A DNA stretch of 9,158 nt from an uncultured Bacteroidales bacterium (lineage in GTDB: Bacteria; Bacteroidota; Bacteroidia; Bacteroidales; Paludibacteraceae): positions 1-9,158 of the forward strand of contig CALCGX010000137.1 of assembly GCA_937901225.1 (NCBI GenBank), read 5' to 3'. Each line of letters starts with the position of its first letter. The stretch's first letter is position 1. The position numbers and the translations under genes were made by a program. The notes under the pieces are model-generated. The model did no database searches. It saw only the letters and a list, made by a program, of their open reading frames with translations, and was not told the origin of the DNA. Of the stretch, positions 1 to 5,071 are shown piece by piece.

Positions 1-394
1 GGTTCAGACTTGCGTCCATTGACCAATATTCCTCACTGCTGCCTCCCGTAGGAGTTTGGACCGTGTCTCAGTTCCAATGTGGGGGACCTTCCTCTCAGAA
101 CCCCTACTGATCGTCGGCTTGGTGAGCCGTTACCTCACCAACTACCTAATCAGAAGCGTGCTCACCCATAATCCTTACGTTTCAAATGAAAGAGATGCCT
201 CCATCACTCACATGGAGCATTAATCCAACTTTCGCTGGGCTATTCCCCGATTATGGACAGATTGCACACCTGTTACGCACCCGTGCGCCGGTCGCCACCA
301 AATCAAGCAAGCTTGATTCGTGCTGCCCCTCGACTTGCATGTGTTAGGCCTGTCGCTAGCGTTCATCCTGAGCCAGGATCAAACTCTTCGTTGT
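1..394 (-). rRNA. rrs: 16S ribosomal RNA, 5' portion (truncated by window edge)
   Basis: Read on the minus strand, this is the first ~400 nt of a small-subunit rRNA. The near-universal 5' motif GAGTTTGATCCTGGCTCAG is at 368-386, and the 338-region block ACTCCTACGGGAGGCAGCAG lies near 37-56. Placing GAGTTTGATC at E. coli positions 9-18 puts the mature 5' end at about 394. Sequence after the 5' motif (GATGAACGCTAGCGACAGGCCTAAC, split here as GATGAACGCTAG and CGACAGGCCTAAC) is of Bacteroidetes type. The gene runs off the left edge, so the rest of the rRNA operon is outside the window. It is transcribed from the two promoters at 594-625 and 751-782. The exact mature end depends on RNase processing and is inferred by alignment only. 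Confidence 0.98.
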
Positions 395-587
395 AAAAAG
401 AAATTAAATTTTAGCTCAGAATAACCTTTTCTATTGTGTACTTTTTAACGGGAACCGTATAATAAAAATCGTATTACACGTCTTCAGTTTCCCAATTGAG
501 CATTTCTGCTCTCTTGTACTACATTATTGCTTCAATCTCTCAAAGATCACTGTGATTTTGCGCATCATTTCTCGTTTAGCGCGAAAT
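395..587 (-). other. 16S rRNA leader (transcribed spacer ahead of mature 16S)
   Basis: This is the stretch between the proximal rRNA promoter and the mature 16S 5' end, and it has no credible ORF. A GATCTTTGAGAGATTG block (533-548) resembles the TTCTTTGA-type leader motif often found ahead of Bacteroidetes 16S genes and could act as a boxA-like antitermination signal; that role is inference. A small perfect hairpin (GAGCA, 4-nt loop, TGCTC) sits at 498-511. The processing stem with the 3' side of the 16S cannot be checked because that side is outside the window. Confidence 0.6.
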
Positions 588-593
588 CGGCTG

Positions 594-625
594 CAAAGGT
601 ACTGCTTTTTTTTGGACCGACCAAA
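594..625 (-). promoter_or_regulatory. rRNA promoter P1 (proximal), Bacteroidetes type
   Basis: On the minus strand TTTG (622-625) is followed by a 20-nt spacer and TACCTTTG (594-601), an exact match to the Bacteroidetes primary sigma consensus TTTG-N19/20-TAnnTTTG. Transcription should start near 587, giving a leader of roughly 190 nt before the mature 16S. The spacer holds eight consecutive A residues. The sequence just upstream is strongly A/T rich, as in UP-type elements. Confidence 0.85.
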
Positions 626-672
626 TTTTTAAGCAACTTTTTTCAACTTTCTTTGCATTTTCTTCGTAAGTG

Positions 673-684
673 GCTGATTTTCAG
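673..684. promoter_or_regulatory. Conserved dyad upstream of P1 (possible regulator site)
   Basis: An imperfect palindrome, GCTGATTTTCAGC, lies about 50 bp upstream of the P1 -33 element. Its counterpart CTGATTATCAG (831-841) sits at the same distance upstream of P2. It is kept in both promoter copies while neighbouring bases have drifted, which suggests a functional site such as a DNA-binding protein target. No protein can be named from the sequence. Confidence 0.35.
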
Positions 685-750
685 CATTACGATTTTTTAG
701 CATTTTCGCTCTACATTTCTGCTCACTTGCAGTAAGCGCGAAAACGGCTG

Positions 751-782
751 CAAAGGTACTGCTTTTTTGTGAATTGACCAAA
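751..782 (-). promoter_or_regulatory. rRNA promoter P2 (distal), Bacteroidetes type
   Basis: On the minus strand TTTG (779-782), a 20-nt spacer and TACCTTTG (751-758) repeat the P1 arrangement exactly 157 bp further upstream. The expected start is near 744. The initially transcribed sequence (GCAGCCG then TTTCGCGCT) is also nearly the same as at P1. Tandem promoters are common for rRNA operons; here the pair clearly arose by duplication. Confidence 0.83.
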
Positions 783-843
783 TATTTTGGCATAAAAAAT
801 GCTATAAAACATTACTTTCTTTATAAGTCGCTGATTATCAGCA

Positions 844-1024
844 AATGCTTTTTTATTATATTTACACCAGCAATCATAATGATTAACTGCTTACACACAT
901 ATGCATAATATATTATAATAATGTACGCGCGTGCGCGCGTATGAGCACGATACTTGTAGTGTAAAAAGATGCACCTTAATTGCTAATTGGCAATTTTTAA
1001 GTTAATAAACGCCAAATGCGTCCA
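844..1024. other. Gene-free A/T-rich spacer between aroA and the rRNA promoters
   Basis: No ORF or RNA gene is recognisable. Besides the Z-like tract, it holds an inverted repeat AATTGC (978-983), loop TAATTG, GCAATT (990-995), followed on the plus strand by five T residues. That T-run is on the wrong side to terminate the minus-strand gene aroA, so I do not call it a terminator. No strong intrinsic terminator for aroA is visible; read-through into the rRNA promoter region or a weak signal at the GC-rich stem are both possible. Confidence 0.5.
921..943. repeat. Alternating purine-pyrimidine tract with inverted repeat (Z-DNA-like)
   Basis: There are 23 consecutive alternating purine/pyrimidine bases, centred on CG/GC steps, inside a very A/T-rich region. 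The tract is also an inverted repeat: TACGCGC (924-930), loop GTGC, GCGCGTA (935-941). It lies 3' of aroA and upstream of the distal rRNA promoter on the same strand. Read on the minus strand the stem is followed by A/U-rich but not U-only sequence (about 900-922). It could therefore end aroA transcription, extrude as a cruciform or flip to Z-DNA upstream of a heavily transcribed operon. Which of these applies is not decidable here. Confidence 0.55.
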
Positions 1025-2089
1025 TTACTTTTCGTATAATAGACGGATGTGATCTAAGAAACAGGGATAAGATTTGCTAATGCAGGCCGTGTCATCCACT
1101 TCATAGCCTGCAATTAACAATGCCATTGCCATGCGGTGGTCGGCGTCTGTACGATGCTCAGCTACGGCACGTAGGCGGTCGGATTCTTTCAATGGCAAGG
1201 ACTCAACGCCTGTAGCGTGTAGTTGGATGCCCAAACGTTCGCATGTAAGAGCGACTGCTGGGTAAAGGTCAGGGCAAGCTACAAAGTCGTGGTGTAGAGT
1301 GTAAGGTGTATGGTGTAAAGGCGAGGAAGATATCACAACACCGTCGGTGGTGTAGTAGGTTTGGACGCCAAGATTTGCGAATATATCGGCGACTACCTTG
1401 TCGCCTTGCAGGGAGTTGCGACAGAGACCAGGGAGCGTAATCTCACCACCATGAAGAGCCACATATTCGTACCAAAAGGCGGCAGAGGACCAATCTTTTT
1501 CTATAAAGCCCCCTCCAACTTCCCCTATAAGGGGAGAGGTATACTCCGCAGCATCCCCCCATTGCTTGATCATCTCACGGGTGAGGGTGATATAAGGAGA
1601 TGTGCTATCAGTGTGGACATTCGCACCGATGAGTAACAGGGCAGAAACGAACTGCGTGGATTGTGGATTATTGATAGTCACTATCCTATGCTTATCCAAT
1701 ATACATCCCTTAATGCGCAGAGGTGGAAAGCCTTCTTCGCCCAAGTACTCAATTTGCGCACCTATCTCATGCAAGGCATCCACCAACTGACCAATCGGTC
1801 GATGGTGCATGCGTTCTACGCCATCTAAAATAGTTATTTGTCCTTCTAACTGCGCGCAATAGGCGGTGAGGAAGCGCATAGCGGTACCGCAATTGCCCAC
1901 ATTGATATGTGGGGTTGGAAGAGTTTTAGAAGTATTAAAAGTTCTAAGGGTTGTTAAGGCATTGTGAAGAATCAGCACATCTTCAGGCAAATCAGCAGAG
2001 ACGGTCATTAGACCGTCTCCGTGTATGGCTTGCAATATCAATAGACGATTTGCAATGGATTTCGATATTGGCAGTTCGATGCGAGGCAT
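1025..2089 (-). CDS. aroA: 3-phosphoshikimate 1-carboxyvinyltransferase (EPSP synthase), short repeat-scarred form
   Basis: This cytosolic shikimate-pathway enzyme transfers enolpyruvyl from PEP to shikimate-3-phosphate. Visible family motifs are S9-K10-S11 with R15, GNCGTAMRFL (65-74), R97-P98, S144-T145-Q146 in place of the usual SSQ, D274, KESDRLRA (301-308), DHRM (317-320) and K339 in SKSYP. By comparison with E. coli AroA, the main catalytic and substrate-binding residues are all present, so it is probably active. At 354 residues it is clearly shorter than the usual 400-430. The first beta strand before the SK motif is about 12 residues short, and the stretch before EKDWSSAAFWY is compressed. 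The start is fixed by an in-frame TAA two codons upstream. Four repeat-like segments lie inside the frame (residues 45-59, 138-145, 184-196, 257-267). It follows the DPP III gene by 100 bp with no promoter of its own visible, so co-transcription is likely. Confidence 0.93.
   Translation of the reverse strand: MPRIELPISKSIANRLLILQAIHGDGLMTVSADLPEDVLILHNALTTLRTFNTSKTLPTPHINVGNCGTAMRFLTAYCAQLEGQITILDGVERMHHRPIGQLVDALHEIGAQIEYLGEEGFPPLRIKGCILDKHRIVTINNPQSTQFVSALLLIGANVHTDSTSPYITLTREMIKQWGDAAEYTSPLIGEVGGGFIEKDWSSAAFWYEYVALHGGEITLPGLCRNSLQGDKVVADIFANLGVQTYYTTDGVVISSSPLHHTPYTLHHDFVACPDLYPAVALTCERLGIQLHATGVESLPLKESDRLRAVAEHRTDADHRMAMALLIAGYEVDDTACISKSYPCFLDHIRLLYEK
1291..1318. repeat. Heptamer tandem array inside aroA
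   Basis: There are four 7-bp units on the plus strand: ggtgtag, agtgtaa, ggtgtat, ggtgtaa. On the coding strand they read as tacacc-type heptamers and encode roughly SPLHHTPYTLHH (residues 256-267), a segment just before the catalytic D274 region. The period of 7 does not follow codon phase, so the array did not arise from a repeated peptide. Confidence 0.65.
1502..1538. repeat. GC-rich palindromic repeat in frame within aroA
   Basis: The core is TCCCCT (1521-1526), ATA, AGGGGA (1530-1535), a perfect 6+6 bp hairpin, followed by the G-rich arm complementary to ccccctccaactt (1510-1521). On the coding strand it gives TSPLIGEVGGGFI (residues 184-196). This composition resembles intergenic palindromic repeats of the cccctnnannggggag kind that occur in many Bacteroidetes genomes. 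The normal family sequence at this place is unlike it. Confidence 0.6.
1654..1674. repeat. Short heptamer-like run inside aroA
   Basis: Three 7-bp units on the plus strand (gcgtgga, ttgtgga, ttattga) encode about INNPQST, directly over the S144-T145-Q146 substrate-binding motif. With only three degenerate units this is the weakest of the arrays and may be chance. Confidence 0.35.
1913..1957. repeat. Nonamer tandem array inside aroA encoding (xxT)5
   Basis: There are five degenerate 9-bp units on the plus strand: ggttggaag, agttttaga, agtattaaa, agttctaag, ggttgttaa. Because 9 is a multiple of 3, the protein shows a matching tripeptide repeat LTT-LRT-FNT-SKT-LPT (residues 45-59). It occupies a loop just before the conserved GNCGTAMRFL motif. 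Confidence 0.6.
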
Positions 2090-2093
2090 TTTT

Positions 2094-2121
2094 TAGTTTA
2101 AAGTTTAGAGGTTAGAGTTTA
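2094..2121. repeat. Heptamer tandem array abutting the aroA start
   Basis: There are four 7-bp units: tagttta, aagttta, gaggtta, gagttta. The array ends 4 bp before the aroA start codon, so it forms the whole proximal 5' region and supplies the in-frame TAA that fixes the short N-terminus. It is close in sequence to the array at 7512-7539. Confidence 0.75.
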
Positions 2122-2155
2122 AAGGCGCGGTCTTGCGGTTGTGCCGCTATTCTTG

Positions 2156-2190
2156 CCTATAACCTTTAACCTTTCGCCTATAACCTAAAT
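2156..2190. repeat. Heptamer tandem array abutting the DPP III stop codon
   Basis: There are five 7-bp units on the plus strand: cctataa, cctttaa, cctttcg, cctataa, cctaaat. The last base overlaps the DPP III stop codon. Just beside it lies tattcttgcct (2148-2158), which is repeated exactly at 7502-7512, also next to a heptamer array. Between this array and the one at 2094-2121 is a short GC-rich patch (2122-2147) with no recognisable function. Confidence 0.75.
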
Positions 2191-4166
2191 TAGTTCACAT
2201 CAGGCAAGAAGGAATAGTCGCGGGAGTAGCGGAGGTGTTGCTCGATATAGCCCTCGGTATAGTCGAGGGTGACATCCGTGATATTGCCTGCGGCATCGTA
2301 ATGCGCGGTATAAACAGGGTTAACAAAGCCCTTGTATGGCGCCAAGTTGAGGCGCTCATAGCGCTCCAAGATCTCCTTGTGCAAGTCTTGATCTACTTTC
2401 ACTGCATACTCTTCTACCATGGCTTTGGCAGCAGGGTAATCGCCTTCGGAAGTGATGCGTTGGATCTCGCGGAGCAGTTCACCATAGAGGTGACGAATAC
2501 CCTCGTAATCATTGATTTGGAGGTAGTGTTTACCATCGCGCTCGATCATCTCTACCTCGTTGTTCTTGGCATTTTTGAATACCCAAAGGGCGATGAGCTG
2601 ACGGTTGCGCATGTGCGATTCTTCGATATCCTTACCTGGCTCAATACGCACAAGTTGGGTCATGAGGCCGTTCATCATTTGTTGGTAGTAGAAGCCCTTG
2701 TATGCCTCTTCGTCCTCCAAGAGTCCGAGCTCAACGAGCTTAGGATCAGCCATATAGTAGAGACCAAGCAAGTCGGCACGCGCCTCCTCAATAGTAGAAG
2801 CATGCTCCTTGAGGGCATCTTTGCTAACGCCTGGCATGAGTTTGCCAGAACCGTGACCCACGCACTCGTGGAGGTCGGTATGCAAGTCACCACAAGCACC
2901 TGCCTTCTCATACATAGCAATCACCTCTGGGCTAATCATAAACTCCTCGTTGAAGCCATTGCCCTTGGCAGCTTCGTTGTAGGCGTGGGTGATATTGTCG
3001 ATGGTCACAGACTTAGAACCGTAATCCTTGCGAATCCAGTTGGCGTTAGGCAGGTTGATACCGATAGGAGTTGCAGGGTAGCAGTCACCTGCAAGGATAG
3101 CAGCGGTGATGACCTTTGCGCTTACGCCCTTGACTTCCTCTTTCTTGTATTTCTTATCGGTTGGAGAGTTGTCCTCGAACCATTGTGCGTTGTCGGAGAT
3201 AGTCTGGCAGCGGTGGGTAGCACGCATGTCTTTGAAGTTCACAAGCGATTCCCAAGTACCTGTAATACCCAATGGGTCGGCGTATGTCTCGGTGAAACCG
3301 TTGACATAGTCCACGCGGCTGTCGAGGTCTTTCACCCAAGCAATGCAGTACTCGTTGAAGGCACAGAGGTCGCCAGTCTTGTTGAACTCAATCATCTTCT
3401 CGATGACGAGGCGTTGTTGCTCGTTCTCGGCAAATGGGAGCGCTTTTTCGAGATGCTCTACCACTTTTTCGAGAGCGGCGCTATACATGCCACCTACTTT
3501 GTAGGTACGCTCAACGACTTTGCCGTTCTCCTTTACGAGTTTGCTATTGAGACCAATCCAAAGTGGCTCAGCAGAGTTGTCCTTGTGTGCCTCGTAGTAC
3601 GCCTCTGCCTCGGCTTGAGTTACGCCCTCGTAGTAGTTGTTGGCAGATGCAAGAAGGAGGTCTTCGCCTTCGAGACTGAGACTCTTAGGCATCACGGTTG
3701 GGTCAAAGATAACAGGCAGGATAGCCTCGTCATAAGTCACACCAGCTTCTGCACATGCAGCAACGAACCATTCTTGCGAGAACTCAGGTTGGAACTTATC
3801 AGATGCATAGTGATGGTGAATACCATTGGCAAACCATACGCGTTTGAGGTATTTCTCAAAGTTAACGAACTCCTCGCTCTTCTTGTCGCCCTTGTATTGG
3901 GTGTAAAGCGCCTCGAGGGTACGACGGATACGCAGGTTGTAGCGGCCGTTTTGGTCGAAGAGGATATCACGACCGTGCAAAGCTGCTTCGGTGAGGTGAT
4001 AAACGAGGGTCTTTTGTTGCAGACTCAGAGAGTCAAACTCTGGCACTTGGTAGCGCAGAATCTCGAGGTCATAGAATTTGTCCACGGTGTAGTCGAATGT
4101 TTGTTGTTGTTTGCAGCATGCGCTGAGTGCTACGAGCGCAAGGCTAAGAAGGGTTAGTTTTTTCAT
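2190..4166 (-). CDS. Dipeptidyl peptidase III (peptidase family M49), predicted lipoprotein
   Basis: This is a zinc exopeptidase that releases dipeptides from the N-terminus of oligopeptides. The M49 signature HExxGH is present as H433-E434-C435-V436-G437-H438. The second motif EEARAD is at 460-465, with E461 as the third zinc ligand. The 28-residue gap between H433 and E461 equals that in the studied Bacteroides enzyme. The 658-residue length fits bacterial M49 proteins. The N-terminus has a charged start, a hydrophobic core and a lipobox L14-S15-A16-C17, so export and lipid attachment at C17 are predicted; no acidic surface-export signal follows the cysteine. The likely role is periplasmic peptide use. 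It has its own promoter (4207-4238) with a strong operator-like dyad, so it is probably regulated. aroA follows 100 bp downstream on the same strand. Confidence 0.93.
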   Translation of the reverse strand: MKKLTLLSLALVALSACCKQQQTFDYTVDKFYDLEILRYQVPEFDSLSLQQKTLVYHLTEAALHGRDILFDQNGRYNLRIRRTLEALYTQYKGDKKSEEFVNFEKYLKRVWFANGIHHHYASDKFQPEFSQEWFVAACAEAGVTYDEAILPVIFDPTVMPKSLSLEGEDLLLASANNYYEGVTQAEAEAYYEAHKDNSAEPLWIGLNSKLVKENGKVVERTYKVGGMYSAALEKVVEHLEKALPFAENEQQRLVIEKMIEFNKTGDLCAFNEYCIAWVKDLDSRVDYVNGFTETYADPLGITGTWESLVNFKDMRATHRCQTISDNAQWFEDNSPTDKKYKKEEVKGVSAKVITAAILAGDCYPATPIGINLPNANWIRKDYGSKSVTIDNITHAYNEAAKGNGFNEEFMISPEVIAMYEKAGACGDLHTDLHECVGHGSGKLMPGVSKDALKEHASTIEEARADLLGLYYMADPKLVELGLLEDEEAYKGFYYQQMMNGLMTQLVRIEPGKDIEESHMRNRQLIALWVFKNAKNNEVEMIERDGKHYLQINDYEGIRHLYGELLREIQRITSEGDYPAAKAMVEEYAVKVDQDLHKEILERYERLNLAPYKGFVNPVYTAHYDAAGNITDVTLDYTEGYIEQHLRYSRDYSFLPDVN

Positions 4167-4206
4167 TTGATATTATATTCTTTGTTTTAATTACCATAAT
4201 CGGGTG

Positions 4207-4238
4207 CAAAGGTACAAAAAATATTGCATCTATGCAAT
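4207..4238 (-). promoter_or_regulatory. Promoter of the DPP III gene
   Basis: On the minus strand TACCTTTG (4207-4214) is an exact -7 element. Twenty bases upstream is ATTG (4235-4238), a 3 of 4 match to the -33 TTTG. The expected start is near 4200, giving a leader of about 34 nt before the ATG at 4166. The weak -33 element is covered by the dyad at 4221-4240, which suits a controlled promoter. Confidence 0.75.
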
Positions 4239-4240
4239 AT
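4221..4240. promoter_or_regulatory. Perfect 9+9 bp dyad in the DPP III promoter (operator candidate)
   Basis: The arms ATATTGCAT (4221-4229) and ATGCAATAT (4232-4240) are perfect inverted complements with a 2-bp centre. The dyad fills the spacer and -33 element of the DPP III promoter, a position where a bound homodimeric regulator would block or recruit RNA polymerase. Whether it is a repressor or activator site is unknown. Confidence 0.6.
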
Positions 4241-4332
4241 AACAATGGAAAAGTTTGTTACTTTTCTGAAATTGGGTAGACTGAGAGTATTATCAAAAGA
4301 CTTGCTCGGTGTTTGAGAAAAAAGAGGAAATA

Positions 4333-4364
4333 TTTGCAACTCTCAAAAAAAAAACGTACCTTTG
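4333..4364 (+). promoter_or_regulatory. Promoter of tcdA, exact Bacteroidetes consensus
   Basis: TTTG (4333-4336), a 20-nt spacer with a run of ten A residues, and TACCTTTG (4357-4364) match the consensus fully. Transcription should start near 4371, leaving a leader of roughly 23 nt before the ATG at 4394. This placement rules out the upstream in-frame start at 4313. Confidence 0.85.
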
Positions 4365-4393
4365 CAGAGAAAATATATAGCACTCTACAAACC

Positions 4394-5071
4394 ATGTTTA
4401 CAAGAACTATACAATTATTAGGTGAGAATGGATTTCAGGCATTGCAAGATGCACGCGTGATACTCTTTGGTGTGGGAGGAGTAGGCGGTTGGTGCGCCGA
4501 AGCATTGCTCCGCACAGGCATTGGACACCTGACCATCGTGGATTTTGACAAAGTAGATGCCACTAATCTCAACCGCCAAGTAGTAGCCACACACGATAAT
4601 ATTGGGTTAAGCAAAGTGCTTGAAATGCAAAAACGCCTCCAAAGCATTGCTCCAAAAGCCGACATTCAAACAATTGAATGTCAATACAACACTACAACAG
4701 CTAATACCTTTAACTTAGCGCAATATGACATCGTAGTTGATGCTATTGATATGGTAGAATGCAAAGCACTTCTACTCTACCAAGCGACTCAAGCAGGATG
4801 CAGGGTGTACTCTAGCATGGGAGCTGGTCGCAAAATCGACTCACAAAAGATACGCACTGCAGAGTTTTGGAAAGTACAGGGATGTCCTTTGGCTCGTGCT
4901 CTGCGCACAAAAATGAAAAAGGCAGGACTGTTGCCTGCCTCTAAAATTCAATGCGTATATTCCGAGGAAATTAGCGGTGACCAAGGGACTCTCGCTCCCA
5001 TAGTGGGGATCTTTGGGATGACCCTCGCCAGCCTTGTGATTAATGACCTTACACAAGGATTGCGTAACTAA
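4394..5071 (+). CDS. tcdA: tRNA threonylcarbamoyladenosine dehydratase TcdA (ThiF/E1-like)
   Basis: This cytosolic enzyme uses ATP to adenylate and dehydrate t6A at tRNA position 37 to cyclic t6A. Using the ATG at 4394 the protein has 225 residues. Visible features are the nucleotide-binding loop GVGGVGG (26-32) in a Rossmann fold, D50 and D52 at the end of the second strand, the NLNRQ motif (58-62), K74, and DAID (116-119) of the E1-like adenylation domain. The SSMGAG segment (140-145) and the C-terminal hydrophobic helix (200-218) fit the TcdA/CsdL branch better than ThiF or MoeB, and no metal-binding CxxC pairs are seen. A longer in-frame start at 4313 would add 27 Lys-rich residues encoded across the promoter and is rejected. 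It is monocistronic and convergent with thrA, overlapping it by 4 bp. Confidence 0.9.
   Translation: MFTRTIQLLGENGFQALQDARVILFGVGGVGGWCAEALLRTGIGHLTIVDFDKVDATNLNRQVVATHDNIGLSKVLEMQKRLQSIAPKADIQTIECQYNTTTANTFNLAQYDIVVDAIDMVECKALLLYQATQAGCRVYSSMGAGRKIDSQKIRTAEFWKVQGCPLARALRTKMKKAGLLPASKIQCVYSEEISGDQGTLAPIVGIFGMTLASLVINDLTQGLRN

Larger units (their letters stand above)
578..891. repeat. Tandem duplication of the rRNA promoter module (157 bp offset)
   Basis: Unit 1 is about 578-734 and unit 2 about 735-891. The best-conserved core is 578-611 versus 735-768, which differ at one position over some 34 bp and span the start site, -7 box and A-tract. A second conserved block lies at 667-686 versus 824-843 and contains the dyad CTGATtttTCAG or CTGATtATCAG. 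Both blocks have the same 157 bp offset, so this is one diverged duplication and not two chance matches. The outer boundaries are approximate because the ends have drifted. Confidence 0.75.
4167..4393. other. Divergent intergenic region between DPP III and tcdA
   Basis: It holds the back-to-back promoters of the two genes and the 4221-4240 dyad. A further hairpin-like inverted repeat GAAAAGT (4248-4254), loop TTGTT, ACTTTTC (4260-4266) lies between them. The remainder (about 4267-4330) shows nothing recognisable. A reading frame stays open upstream of tcdA from 4313, but it spans the tcdA promoter and is not taken as coding. Confidence 0.7.

Noticed and set aside
978..995. Inverted repeat with T-run as an intrinsic terminator
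   Set aside because: The T-run follows the stem only on the plus strand, where no gene ends nearby; the stem is A/T rich and weak.
844..1024. Possible CRISPR, tRNA or small RNA gene in the long gap
   Set aside because: No regularly spaced repeats, cloverleaf pattern or clear RNA structure with its own promoter could be found.
1361..1636. Small plus-strand ORF opposite aroA
   Set aside because: It is antisense to a gene with full family motifs, has no promoter or homology that I recognise, and part of it is the translated palindromic repeat.
1025..2089. aroA as a pseudogene because of short length and repeats
   Set aside because: The frame is intact and every main catalytic residue is present, so a functional call is better supported.
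2235..4157. A 640-codon open frame on the plus strand, antisense to nearly all of the DPP III gene
   Set aside because: The minus-strand frame encodes a clear M49 peptidase with all motifs. The plus frame shows no recognisable family and is a by-product of codon usage in the real gene.
4313..4393. N-terminal extension of TcdA from an upstream ATG
   Set aside because: It spans an exact-consensus promoter at 4333-4364 and adds Lys-rich sequence unlike the family; the ATG at 4394 fits both promoter and protein.
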